64,000 bases of DNA from Streptomyces lucensis JCM 4490 (GTDB taxonomy: Bacteria > Actinomycetota > Actinomycetes > Streptomycetales > Streptomycetaceae): contig NZ_BMUE01000001.1 of assembly GCF_014650035.1 (NCBI RefSeq), positions 496,001 to 560,000 of the forward strand, written 5' to 3'. The position numbers were made by a program, and so were the translations under genes. How positions within the stretch are numbered: the stretch's first letter is position 1; every line of letters begins with the position of its first letter. The notes below the pieces were generated by a model. It was not told the origin of the DNA, did not search any database, and saw nothing but the letters and a program-made list of their open reading frames with translations. Positions 38,804-47,507 of this stretch are shown in pieces.

Positions 38804-39877
38804 GTGAAGCTGCCACGGATCAAGGCGGAGCACGCCCCGCACCGCTTCGACGACGGGACCGTCCGGCTCGGCGGCGGGGTCTACGGGGTCGCGGCGGAGA
38901 TCGCCGATCCGCACGGCTGGATCTGGGAGGCGCTGGCCCTGCTCGACGGCACCGCGTCACCGGACCGCATCGAGCGCCGGCTCGCGGACCGGTACCCCGC
39001 GCTGGGGGCCGCCGGCGCCCACCGGCTGCTCACCGAGCTGCTGGCCACCGGCTACGTCGAGGACGCCGCCGCCGTCCCTCCCGAAGGACTGACCGCCCGC
39101 GAGCGCGACCGCTACAGCAGGAACCACACCTACTTCCGGTACGTCGACCTGCGCCCCGGCACCGACGCCTGGACCTCCCAGCTGAGGCTGAAGCACGCCC
39201 GCGTGACCGTCCTGGGCGTGGGCGGAGCCGGCAGCCACGCCGCCTGGTCACTGGCCGCTGCCGGCGTCGGCGAGCTGCACCTGGTGGACCCGGACCGCGT
39301 CGAGGAGTCCAACCTCAGCCGGCAGGCGCTCTACACCGAGGCCGACATCGGCCGGCCCAAGGCGGAGACCGCCGCCCGCCGCCTCGCCGCCGTCAACTCG
39401 GCGGGCCGTTACACCCACGAGGCCCGCCGCGCCGACACCGAGGAACAGCTCACCGAGCTCGTCCGGGGCCGCGACGTCTTCGTCCTGTGCGCGGACGAGC
39501 CACGCGGCGACGTGATCAGGAAGATGACGAACCGGGTCTGCGCGGCCCTCGGCACACCCTGGGTGTCCGCCGGCTACAGCGGTCCCCTGGCCACGGTCGG
39601 CGTGTACGCCCCCGGGGGGCCCTGCTTCGAATGCGTCGGCGCGGGGGAGGAGGCCAAGCTCAAGCCGGGCTGGACGCCCCACCTGGGCACCGCCGGCGCG
39701 CTCGCCCCCGCCGCGGGCATCTCCGGACAGCTCATCGCCCATGAGGTGATCTCCCTGCTCACCGGCATCGGCACGACCCCGCCCGGCTTCGTGCGCGGCG
39801 TCAACCTGATCGCCCCCGACCAGCACGTGTTCGTCCGTCACCCCGCCCGGCCCGACTGCCCGCTGTGCCGGCCGTGA
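38804..39877 (+). CDS. E1/ThiF-like adenylating enzyme with N-terminal peptide-recognition-like region
   Basis: A 357-residue protein. Residues 20-90 look like a PqqD/RRE-type winged fold (ALALLDGTASPDRIERRLAD, LLTELLATGYVED), which in RiPP enzymes binds leader peptides. Residues 130-345 are an E1-like domain: nucleotide loop GVGGAGS (138-144), acidic VDPDRVEESNLSRQ with Arg173, Lys186 in GRPKAE, and four zinc cysteines (274, 277, 352, 355). Such enzymes activate a carboxylate as an acyl-adenylate, as MccB does on its peptide. It probably adenylates the locus 1 peptide. No YcaO partner is present, so this is not an azole pathway. Confidence 0.8.
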   Translation: MKLPRIKAEHAPHRFDDGTVRLGGGVYGVAAEIADPHGWIWEALALLDGTASPDRIERRLADRYPALGAAGAHRLLTELLATGYVEDAAAVPPEGLTARERDRYSRNHTYFRYVDLRPGTDAWTSQLRLKHARVTVLGVGGAGSHAAWSLAAAGVGELHLVDPDRVEESNLSRQALYTEADIGRPKAETAARRLAAVNSAGRYTHEARRADTEEQLTELVRGRDVFVLCADEPRGDVIRKMTNRVCAALGTPWVSAGYSGPLATVGVYAPGGPCFECVGAGEEAKLKPGWTPHLGTAGALAPAAGISGQLIAHEVISLLTGIGTTPPGFVRGVNLIAPDQHVFVRHPARPDCPLCRP

Positions 39878-41088
39878 CGGCGGAGCGGGATCCCACGGTC
39901 GTCCTGCATCCGCTGGAGGTGCGCCGGGACCGGGACGAGTGGATCGTCGGACGGCAGGGCAACGAGCAGGTCGTGGCGCTGCCCGACACCGGACTGGCCG
40001 CGCTGCGGCTGCTGGGCGAGGGCCGCACCGTGCGGGAGACCAGGGCCGCCCTGCGCCGGGACACCGGCCGTGACCTCGACGTCGGCGCCTTCGCCGAGTC
40101 GCTCGCCGCGGCCGGGCTGGTGGCCGCGATCGGGGAGCGCCGGTTCGAGAGCGAACCCGTCCCGGTCTCCTTCCCCCGGCTGCGGCAGCGGCACGTCCGC
40201 TGGTCCCTGCACCCCCTCCTGCACGCCCTCGTCCTGGCCGTGCCGCTCGCCGGCCTCACGGCCGTCGGCCTGCGGCGACACGCCCTGCCCTCCTGGGACG
40301 ACCTGGTGTGGGCGCACTACGGCACCGTCAACCTGCTCGTGCAGTCCCTCGTCGCCTGGTGCCTGATCGGCCTGCACGAACTGGCCCACCTGGTGACCGC
40401 CCGCGCCGCCGGAGTGGCCGGCCGGGTGCGCCTCGGCACCCGGCTGCAGTTCCTGGTGGCACAGACCGAGGTCTCCGGGATCTGGCTCAAGGACCGCCGC
40501 GCACGGCTCACCGTGTACCTGTCCGGCCTCGCCGTGGACGGCGCCGTCTGGGGCGGCTGTCTGCTCGCCCTGGCCGCGGGCGTCCGCTCACCGCTGCTGC
40601 CGGTCGCGGCGCTGACCCTGGTCACCTCCTTCGCCAACCAGTGCCTGGTCTTCATGCGCACCGACCTGTACTTCGTCGCCCAGGACCTCACCGGCTGCCG
40701 CAACCTCTACAGCGACGCCGGCGCGTACCTCCGCCACCTCGCGGCCCGCCTCCTGCGGCGGCCGAGCCGGGACCCGCTGGCCGGGCTGCGCCCCGGTGAG
40801 CGCCGGATGCTGAAGGCGTACGCGGTGGGCGCGGTGGCGGGCACGGCGGTCTGCGTCCTCGTCGGGGTGCGGCTGCTGCTGAGCGTCACCTGGCCCCTGC
40901 TGGTCCGCTCCGCCCATCGCCTGGTGACCGCCGCCGACCCGGTGCTGCGGCTGGACGCCCTGGTCACGGTCCTGGTCCTGGCCGGGCTGCAGCTGCTGTG
41001 GGCGCGACTGTGGTGGCGCCGGCACGGCACGCGGGTGCGCCGGGCGGCGCGGACCGTACGGAGGTGGGCCGGACCTCGTACGGCCTGA
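39874..41088 (+). CDS. Locus 1 M50-type membrane zinc protease with N-terminal PqqD/RRE-like domain
   Basis: A 404-residue protein. Residues about 5-85 resemble a PqqD-type domain (LPDTGLAALRLLGEGRTVRE, LDVGAFAESLAAAGLV). Then come about six membrane helices with the zinc motif HELAH at 168-172 and a possible third ligand Asp264 in FMRTDLYF. The resemblance is to YydH-like putative peptide metalloproteases and the site-2 protease family. Its GTG at 39874 overlaps the E1 stop as GTGA, so the two are coupled; a GTG at 39865 is the alternative. Expected role: cleaving the peptide or its leader at the membrane. Confidence 0.82.
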   Translation: MTAERDPTVVLHPLEVRRDRDEWIVGRQGNEQVVALPDTGLAALRLLGEGRTVRETRAALRRDTGRDLDVGAFAESLAAAGLVAAIGERRFESEPVPVSFPRLRQRHVRWSLHPLLHALVLAVPLAGLTAVGLRRHALPSWDDLVWAHYGTVNLLVQSLVAWCLIGLHELAHLVTARAAGVAGRVRLGTRLQFLVAQTEVSGIWLKDRRARLTVYLSGLAVDGAVWGGCLLALAAGVRSPLLPVAALTLVTSFANQCLVFMRTDLYFVAQDLTGCRNLYSDAGAYLRHLAARLLRRPSRDPLAGLRPGERRMLKAYAVGAVAGTAVCVLVGVRLLLSVTWPLLVRSAHRLVTAADPVLRLDALVTVLVLAGLQLLWARLWWRRHGTRVRRAARTVRRWAGPRTA

Positions 41089-41138
41089 GCGGCCCCGCGC
41101 CGCAGCCGGTGTGTGAAGAGGAGGACGGGTAAAGGACG

Positions 41139-41167
41139 TTGCCCGGCGGTCGTGGCTGGATTACGTT
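41139..41167 (+). promoter_or_regulatory. Candidate promoter giving a leaderless SARP transcript
   Basis: TTGCCC (41139-41144), 17 bp spacer, TACGTT (41162-41167). Transcription would begin at about the A of the ATG at 41174, which would explain why no ribosome binding site precedes that gene. Confidence 0.5.
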
Positions 41168-41173
41168 CTGCGG

Positions 41174-44100
41174 ATGCTCACCCCCCGCCTCCGCTTCCGC
41201 CTGCTCGGTCCTCTGGAGGTCGAGATCGACGGGCGGCCCGTCGCGCTGACCGGGCGTCAGCGCGGTCTGTGCGCCGTCCTTCTGCTGCACGCGAACCAGG
41301 TGGTCTCCGTCGACCGCCTGATCGACCACCTGTGGGACGACCGCCCGCCCGGCGCCGGAGCCGCCCGGGTGCGGGCCCTCGTCGCCGAGGTCCGGCGCGC
41401 CCTCGGCCCCGCCGGCCCCCGCATGCTGGTCACCCGGCCACCGGGCTACCTCCTGCACGCCGGGCCCGGCGAACTGGACCTGCTCGCCTTCGAGGACCTC
41501 GTCGAGGACGGCTCGCGCGCGGCCGCGAGCGGCGACTGGGAGACCGTACGGCACCGCGCCGAGCGGGCCCTCGGCCTGTGGCGGGGCGAGCCGCTGCCCG
41601 ACCTGCCCGACTCGGCCGTCCGCGAGGCCGAGTGCCGGCGCCTGGGCGAACTGCACCTGGTGGCAAGGGAGAACGCGGCCGAGGCGGACATCGAGACCGG
41701 CCGCCACCGGCAGGCCATCGCCGAGCTGCTGCGCCTGACGGCGGCCCACCCGCTGCGCGAACGCCCGCACGCCCTGCTGATGCGCGCCCTGCGACGGGAC
41801 GGGCGGACCGCCGAGGCCCTGGAGCTGTACACCGTGCTGCGCCGCCGGATGGTCGACGAGCTCGGCGTGGAACCCTCGGACGGGATGCGGGACCTGCACC
41901 TGCGCCTGCTGCGCGGTGACGCCCCGGCCACCGCACCCCCTCCCGGCCGGGCGCGTGGCACGGCGCCCGGGAGCGCGCCGGGGGCCGCACCCGAGCGCCG
42001 TGTGCCGCGCCAGCTTCCGCCCGCACCACGCCGTTTCGTCGGCCGCGAGGACGAAGTGCGGCGCCTGGACTTCTGCCTGGACAGCGCCGAGCAGCTCGCC
42101 CTGGTCGTCGGTCCGGCCGGGGTCGGCAAGAGCGCCCTGGCCCTGCGCTGGGCGCACCGCGTCGCCGACCGCTTCCCCGACGGACAGCTCTTCCTCGACC
42201 TGCGCGGCTTCGACAACGCGGAACCGATGGGCCCGGAGGAGGCCCTGCCGCTGCTGCTCCAGGGGCTGGGCTGCGCCCCGCGCGACATCCCGCTCGGCAC
42301 CGAGGCGCAGAGCGCCCTGTACCGGACGCTGCTGGCGGACCGCCGGGTCCTGGTGGTCCTGGACGACGTAGCCGACCCCTCCACCGTACGGCTGCTGCGG
42401 CCCGCCTCCGCCGGCTCGCTGACCCTGGTGACCAGCCGGGCCAAGCTCAGCGGGCTGGTCACCCTGGACGGGGCGTACCGGATGTCCTGCGACGTCCTCG
42501 ACGAGCGCGCCGCCCTGGAACTGATCGGCGCCGCGGTCGGCGCGGAGGCCGTCGCGGCGGACCCGCGGGCCGCCGCCGAACTGGTCGAGCTGTGCGACGG
42601 CCTGCCGCTCGCCCTGTGCGTGGCCGGCTCCTGGATCGGCGACCGGCCCGGCAGCATCCGCGCCTACGTCCGCGAACTCGCCGACCGCGGCCGGCTGGCC
42701 CGGCTGCACGTCGAGGGTGAGGAGAGCGTCGCCGTGCGGGCCGCGCTCGACCTCTCGTACGGCGTGCTGCCACCGGACGCCCGGCGGGCCTTCCGCCTCC
42801 TGGGCCTGCTGCCCGGCACCGGCCGCTCGCTCGCCGCGGCCGCCGCCGCCGCGCACACCGACGAGGAGCACGCGGCCGACCTGATGCGGCTGGCCCAGCG
42901 GGTGCACCTGCTGCGCGACGTCGACCACGGCCGCCCCGCCTGGCACGACCTCGTGCACGAGTACGCCCGCGACCGCACGGCGGCCGAGGACACCACCGCC
43001 GAACGCACCGCTGCCGTGGAACGGGTCCTCGACCACTACCTGCAGGGCGTCACCAACGCGGCCACCACCGCGGGCCTCTACGTCATGCGCGAGCGGCCCG
43101 ACGCCGTCGAGGGTTCGCTGCCGCGGGAGTTCCGTACGACCGAGGAGGCGTACGCCTGGTTCGACGCCGAGTGGGACGATCTGGCGGCCGCCATCGGCCA
43201 CGCCGCCGAGCACGGTCCCGCCCGGTACGCGTGGTGGCTGGTCGACGCGTTGCAGGACCTCTTCCACCACCGCCGGCCACTGTCCGACTGGATGCGGCTG
43301 GCGACGCTCGCCCGGGACGCCGCCGAGCGCGACGGGGACCGGAAGGGGCAGGTCGCGATGCACATGTCGGTCGGCCACGCCCGCTGGCGCAACGGGGACC
43401 TGCGCGGAGCCCTGACCGAGTACGAAAAGGCGGAGGAACTCGCGCGCGAGGCCGAGTGGCTGCACTGGGAGGCCTTCGCGCTGCAGGGCAAGGCCGTCAC
43501 CCTGAAGCTGCTGGGCGAACCACTGCGCGCCCTGCCCAGCTACCGGCGCGCCCTCACCCTCCAGCGCATCCTCGGCAACGTGAAGAGCGAGGTCATCCTG
43601 CTCATCAACACGGCCTCCCTCAATCTGGCACTGGGCCGGATCGCCGCGGCCGAGGCGGCGGTGACCGCGGCGCTCGCCCTGACAGGCGAGACACCGCACC
43701 ACAACGGCGCGCTGGCCCTGATCAATCTCGCCCTGGTGCGGCAGAAGCAGGCCCGGTTCGCCGAGGCGGAGGCGGCGCTGCGCACCTGCTTCCTCGTCTC
43801 CCGTGACTCGGGCTCCACCTACGCCGAGGCGGTGGCCCTGGAGACCCTGGGCCGGGTACGGGCCGACGCGGGTGAGGACGAGCGCGCGCTGGCGGCCTAC
43901 GAGGACGCGCTGGCCGTCTCGCTGCGGGTGGGGAACCGCAACTGCCAGGTCGACTCGCTGGTGGGACTGGCGTCCGTGAAGCTGCGGGCCGGGCCGGCCG
44001 GCGAGGCGGCCGGCCATCTCGACGAGGCCTTCGAGATCGCCGAAAGGACGGGTCACCGCACGGGGCATGTGGAGATCCTGCTGGAGCGTGCCGCCGCCGC

Positions 44101-44680
44101 CCGCGCGGACGGGCGCCCCGCGACGGCTCTGGACCACCTGGATCGCGCCGCCGGCCTGGCGGCCGACGGCACTCCGCTGACCCTGCCGCGCGTTCAGGTC
44201 GCCACCGCGGTGACCCGGCTGGAGGCGGGGGACCCGGCCGGGGCGCTGGAAGCGGCTACCCGGGCGGCCGGCCTGGCCCGCGACTCCGGACAGCACCTGA
44301 TTCACGCCCGTGCGGCCATGGCCCTGGCCCTCGTCCACGAGGCGCAGGGCCAGCTGGTGTTGGCCGCGTCGGCGCGGGAGGAGGCCACGGCCCTGTTCGA
44401 CGCGGCAGGCACGCCCGCCCATGCCCGTGCGGCCGTGCCCGGCGCCGGAGGACGGGTGCCCGCGGCCCGGCACCGGCACCAGGAACTGCCCCCCGACCTG
44501 GAGGGACGGATCGGCCTGTACCTGTCCGAGCACTTCACCGACACGGCCGGGCCCACCGACACGGCCGGGCCCACCGACACGGCCGGGCCCACCGACACGG
44601 CCGGGCCCACCGACACGGCCGGGCCCACCGACACGGCCGGGCCCACCGACACCGCCGGGCCCGGGGGACGCCGGGCGTGA
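41174..44680 (+). CDS. Large SARP regulator: BTAD, NB-ARC ATPase and TPR
   Basis: A 1168-residue AfsR-type regulator. Residues 1-95 are an OmpR-like winged helix (FRLLGPLEVEIDGRPVALTG, DRLIDHLWDDRPPGAG), 100-250 the BTAD helices (LDLLAFEDLVEDG), about 285-600 an NB-ARC STAND ATPase (GPAGVGKS at 313-320, Walker B VLVVLDDVADPS), and about 680-1100 TPR-like helices. It ends in seven TDTAGP repeats. STAND regulators switch on ATP exchange when a signal is sensed by the repeats, and the winged helix then activates promoters. Its place just after locus 1 suggests control of that locus or of the neighbour SARP. Confidence 0.9.
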   Translation: MLTPRLRFRLLGPLEVEIDGRPVALTGRQRGLCAVLLLHANQVVSVDRLIDHLWDDRPPGAGAARVRALVAEVRRALGPAGPRMLVTRPPGYLLHAGPGELDLLAFEDLVEDGSRAAASGDWETVRHRAERALGLWRGEPLPDLPDSAVREAECRRLGELHLVARENAAEADIETGRHRQAIAELLRLTAAHPLRERPHALLMRALRRDGRTAEALELYTVLRRRMVDELGVEPSDGMRDLHLRLLRGDAPATAPPPGRARGTAPGSAPGAAPERRVPRQLPPAPRRFVGREDEVRRLDFCLDSAEQLALVVGPAGVGKSALALRWAHRVADRFPDGQLFLDLRGFDNAEPMGPEEALPLLLQGLGCAPRDIPLGTEAQSALYRTLLADRRVLVVLDDVADPSTVRLLRPASAGSLTLVTSRAKLSGLVTLDGAYRMSCDVLDERAALELIGAAVGAEAVAADPRAAAELVELCDGLPLALCVAGSWIGDRPGSIRAYVRELADRGRLARLHVEGEESVAVRAALDLSYGVLPPDARRAFRLLGLLPGTGRSLAAAAAAAHTDEEHAADLMRLAQRVHLLRDVDHGRPAWHDLVHEYARDRTAAEDTTAERTAAVERVLDHYLQGVTNAATTAGLYVMRERPDAVEGSLPREFRTTEEAYAWFDAEWDDLAAAIGHAAEHGPARYAWWLVDALQDLFHHRRPLSDWMRLATLARDAAERDGDRKGQVAMHMSVGHARWRNGDLRGALTEYEKAEELAREAEWLHWEAFALQGKAVTLKLLGEPLRALPSYRRALTLQRILGNVKSEVILLINTASLNLALGRIAAAEAAVTAALALTGETPHHNGALALINLALVRQKQARFAEAEAALRTCFLVSRDSGSTYAEAVALETLGRVRADAGEDERALAAYEDALAVSLRVGNRNCQVDSLVGLASVKLRAGPAGEAAGHLDEAFEIAERTGHRTGHVEILLERAAAARADGRPATALDHLDRAAGLAADGTPLTLPRVQVATAVTRLEAGDPAGALEAATRAAGLARDSGQHLIHARAAMALALVHEAQGQLVLAASAREEATALFDAAGTPAHARAAVPGAGGRVPAARHRHQELPPDLEGRIGLYLSEHFTDTAGPTDTAGPTDTAGPTDTAGPTDTAGPTDTAGPTDTAGPGGRRA
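44537..44662 (+). repeat. 18 bp tandem repeat within SARP C-terminus
   Basis: Seven head-to-tail copies of an 18 bp unit coding TDTAGP (residues 1122-1163); six copies are identical and the last has one change. An in-frame length-variable tract of this kind can slip, changing tail length without breaking the frame. Confidence 0.95.
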
Positions 44681-44681
44681 G

Positions 44682-45482
44682 TCAGCACGAGGCCCCCGCC
44701 AGGACGGTGGGGGTCGCGGTGGCGGGCAGCAGACCGGGGTCCCGGGACAGGATCCGTGCGTGCAGCGCCCGCAGTTCGGCGCCGGGCTCACAACCGAGCT
44801 GATCGGACATCCGCATGCGCATCGTCCGGAAGCAGCCCAGCGCGTCCGCCTGCCGGCCGCCCCGGTACAGGGCGAGCATCAGCAGGCCCGCGACCTTCTC
44901 GTCGAAGGGGTGCATGTCGGCCAGCCAGTTCAGCTGTCGCAGGCACTCGTCGTGCCGGCCGCGGCGCAGGTACAGCTCGGTGCTGCCGACCAGCGCGTCG
45001 CGGTGCTCACGCCGCAGCGTCACGCGGGCCGAGTCCGCCCATGCGGTGCGCACGTCGGACAACGGCTCCCCGCGCCACAGGCCCAGCGCCCGCCCGAACA
45101 GATCGAGCGCGGCCTCCGTCCGCCCGTCGCGGGCGGCGTGCCGGGCCTCGCGTACCAGGTCACGGAACCGGGCCACGTCGACGCTGTCCTGGCCGACGGC
45201 CAGGACGTATCCGCCCCGTTCGCGCACCAGTTCAGGCGCCCGTCCCTCGGTCTCGGCGCCCCCCAGCGCCTTGCGCAGCCGGGTGGCGTGGATGTACAGC
45301 GCGTCCCGTGGGTGCTGGGGCCGCCGCTCCGGCCACACGCGCTCCCACAGCACCTCGTCGGACACGAAGGTGCCGGGGTTCCAGACCAGCGTGGCCAGCA
45401 GGATCTTCGCGCTGTGCGGCAGCGGCACCTTGTGGCCGGTGCAGGTGCGCGCCTCCACGCAGCCCAGCAGCTGTATGTCCAT
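44682..45482 (-). CDS. Small SARP regulator
   Basis: A 266-residue SARP of the simple type: winged helix (MDIQLLGCVEARTCTGHKVPLP, VSDEVLWERVWPERRPQHPRDALYIHATRLRKAL) then a BTAD domain (VDVARFRDLVREARHAAR). No ATPase. These activate pathway-specific operons by binding repeats near -35. ATG 45482 was chosen; the longer frame lacks the family N-terminus. It converges with the large SARP, leaving one base between the stops. Confidence 0.88.
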   Translation of the reverse strand: MDIQLLGCVEARTCTGHKVPLPHSAKILLATLVWNPGTFVSDEVLWERVWPERRPQHPRDALYIHATRLRKALGGAETEGRAPELVRERGGYVLAVGQDSVDVARFRDLVREARHAARDGRTEAALDLFGRALGLWRGEPLSDVRTAWADSARVTLRREHRDALVGSTELYLRRGRHDECLRQLNWLADMHPFDEKVAGLLMLALYRGGRQADALGCFRTMRMRMSDQLGCEPGAELRALHARILSRDPGLLPATATPTVLAGASC

Positions 45483-45581
45483 GGTGTACCCCCGTATCAG
45501 TGACCCCTGGGACCACCACGGTGCACGCCGGCTGTTCGGCTGCCGCACGGATCGCGCATGGCCGCCCGCGCGGCCCGGGGC

Positions 45582-46325
45582 TCAGCGGGCGCGTCGGGCG
45601 ACGGTGACGATCTCGGGAGCGGCCGGGGTGAGCGGCCCCCGCCGCCAGTCCCCGTACTGCTCGACGACGGTCAGGCCGGCCTCCGTGAGGAAACCTTTCA
45701 GCGCCTCGGCGTCCAGGAAGCGGAGGACGCTGTGACTGACCCGGGGGCCGGGCCAGCGGTCGCTGTCGAACGTCTCGGTGAACGGCACCCGCCCGTCCCG
45801 CGGTCCGCCGCCCCGGACCTCGTACCTGACCCGTACCTCGGTGCCGTCGGCGGCGGTGACGCGGCGCACCTTCTCCGGGGTCCAGCGCTCCCAGGGGCGG
45901 GCGGACGGGTTGCGGGTCTCGAAGACGAAGCGCCCACCGTCGGCGAGGGCCGCCCGGACCGCTCGCAGACAGCCGCGGATCTCCTCGTCCCCGACCAGTG
46001 TCTGGAAGGTGTGCCCGGTCATCACGACGAGGTCGAACTCCGCGTCCCACTGCCGCACCCGGGTGTCCCCGAGCACCCACTCGACGTCCGGCCTGCCCCG
46101 CCGCGCCTGCACGAGCATGGCGGCGGCGGGATCGAGCCCCATCAGCCTGCCTCCGTGCCCCTCGGCCCGGGCCCGGCGCAGCAACTGCCCGGTGCCGCAC
46201 CCGATGTCCAGCACCGAGCGGGCCCGTCTCACGAGGTCCAGGTAGAAGTCGTCACTCGGCCCCCAGGGGTTGAGGCTGTCGTAGAGCGCGGCGAGCGAGA
46301 GATCTGCGAACGAGTGATCCACCAC
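45582..46325 (-). CDS. Class I SAM-dependent methyltransferase
   Basis: A 247-residue methyltransferase. The SAM motif VLDIGCGTGQLLRRARAEGH lies at residues 38-57, with the acidic residue in GLDPAAAM, motif II-like FDLVVMTGHTFQTL and RFVFETRNPSA. Substrate unknown; small molecule or peptide. GTG start, alternatives GTG 46325 or 46322. It is transcribed towards the small SARP and may form an operon with it. Confidence 0.85.
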   Translation of the reverse strand: MVDHSFADLSLAALYDSLNPWGPSDDFYLDLVRRARSVLDIGCGTGQLLRRARAEGHGGRLMGLDPAAAMLVQARRGRPDVEWVLGDTRVRQWDAEFDLVVMTGHTFQTLVGDEEIRGCLRAVRAALADGGRFVFETRNPSARPWERWTPEKVRRVTAADGTEVRVRYEVRGGGPRDGRVPFTETFDSDRWPGPRVSHSVLRFLDAEALKGFLTEAGLTVVEQYGDWRRGPLTPAAPEIVTVARRAR

Positions 46326-46340
46326 CGAGGCAGTCTGTCA

Positions 46341-46357
46341 CACCGTATTGAACGGTG
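46341..46357. promoter_or_regulatory. Inverted repeat upstream of methyltransferase
   Basis: Perfect 6 bp arms CACCGT and ACGGTG separated by 5 bases, 16 bp before the start codon. Candidate operator of the methyltransferase-SARP transcript. Confidence 0.45.
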
Positions 46358-46614
46358 GGTCAGGACAGGCGCACTCGTCGAACTCGGCGCGCCGCCCCAT
46401 CGGTTGACGCCGCATGGACGCCTCGCGCCGTGTCCTCCCCGAGCGGGCGTGCAGGCCTCGCCGGCCGCCGCGGTGCTCCCGGCCTGTCACTCACGGTGGC
46501 CGGACGCGTGTCCTCCGTGTCCCGGCGAGAAGTGGCTCCGTGACCGCGCGAAGGCCCGCCGCCACGCCCGTGAGTCCGATTCGCGGCATATCGCCGGCGT
46601 CTCACGTGGTGGCG

Positions 46615-46974
46615 TCAGGACGGCCCCGGAGCGGCCCACGCGGCCGCCCTCCGAAGGGCCGCGGTGACGACGACGTTGATCCACGGCTCGTCGGCGTGTC
46701 CCGCCGCGGCCGCCTCCAGCCGGATCCACAGGGACGTGCGGGTCCACGCGGCGAAACGGCGGTGCGCCGTGGCGGCGGAGACCCCGAACCACGGCGGTAA
46801 CTGCCGCCATGTGCAGCCGGAGGTCAGCACGTACACCACCGCCGTGAAGGTCCGCCGGTCGTTCAGCGGTGCCGTGCCGCCACCTTGACGGCGTCCCGTG
46901 AAGCCCGGAAGCAGCGGCTCGGCCACGGCCCACATCTCGTCCGGCACCAGCCGTCGGGCCAGCTCGTATTCCAT
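46615..46974 (-). pseudogene. IS5-family transposase remnant (N-terminal part)
   Basis: 119 residues starting MEYELARRLVPDEMWAVAEP, then GGGTAPLNDRRTFTAVVYVL and SGCTWRQLPPWFGVSAATAH. This is the N-terminal helix-turn-helix-like half of IS5-type (IS112-like) transposases. The frame ends shortly after WIRLEAAAAGHADEPWINVV, without the DDE catalytic part, and I found no second half nearby or clear terminal inverted repeats. A dead remnant, suggesting past insertion between the two peptide loci. Confidence 0.75.
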
Positions 46975-47218
46975 CGTCCCCCCATTCCGCACCGGGATTT
47001 CCCCATTCCGCATTCCCGGCTCCAAGTGCTTTGCGTGAGACCACATGAGACGGCGATTCACGCAGTGCTGTGCCGAAACCGTGCCCGGCCTGTCGACTAT
47101 GGCCTCACGACGGCCGCTCTGTCCACAGCCGGCGGGCCTGATAACTGAACGTGCAATTCCTCTTGAAACCGGTGGCGGGACGGTTCCCGAGCGCATTCAC
47201 CACCGCTTGCGCGACCCG

Positions 47219-47248
47219 TTGACATGCCTGCACCAAGGGAGGTAAACC
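47219..47248 (+). promoter_or_regulatory. Candidate promoter of locus 2
   Basis: TTGACA at 47219-47224, 18 bp, TAAACC at 47243-47248. The -35 is perfect and the -10 weak, as is common for activator-dependent promoters such as those used by SARPs. Confidence 0.4.
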
Positions 47249-47435
47249 TGTCGAGCGTTGATCGGGGGGTGTAATCCTGATGGTGTGAACGAGGCGGTCC
47301 CCAAAGAAATAACCGGTGACTCATACTTATGTCGCCGGGTCCTTTATCGCGACTACCGTTCATTGCGTGAGTCGACTCCTGGTCGGAATCGATCCTGCTA
47401 TTTCCTGGCATTCCTTTTCGTCTTCTCCCATGAGC

Positions 47436-47451
47436 ACCCGAGATATCGGGT
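47436..47451. promoter_or_regulatory. Inverted repeat in locus 2 leader
   Basis: Perfect 6 bp arms ACCCGA and TCGGGT separated by GATA, 56 bp before the peptide start codon. Operator or RNA hairpin candidate. Confidence 0.45.
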
Positions 47452-47507
47452 ACGTCGTCCGGACCTCCGGCGGCGCAGTGCACCACCGAAAAGATGAGGA
47501 GATCGCC

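Larger units (their letters stand above)
46975..47507. other. Long region upstream of locus 2 peptide (533 bp)
   Basis: No gene seen. The part from 47150 on is clearly AT-richer than the genes. It contains a good -35 (TTGACA, 47219-47224) with a weak -10 (TAAACC) 18 bp on, and an inverted repeat close to the peptide gene. The sequence looks like a long promoter/leader region for locus 2. Confidence 0.55.

Noticed and set aside
38598..41088. Thiazole/oxazole (TOMM) or pantocin-like pathway
   Set aside because: No YcaO protein for TOMM. The peptide lacks Cys and the Ser/Thr-rich core of such substrates. A pantocin-like Glu-Glu site is not seen.
44537..44662. Tandem repeat as a CRISPR array
   Set aside because: Copies are head-to-tail with no spacers, 18 bp, and in frame inside a protein.
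40964..44791. Minus-strand frame of 1275 codons opposite the large SARP
   Set aside because: Shadow of the SARP coding sequence. The repeat part at its start only mirrors the 18 bp tandem repeat.
46341..47507. Active insertion sequence
   Set aside because: Only the N-terminal half of the transposase is present and no terminal inverted repeats or target duplications were found.
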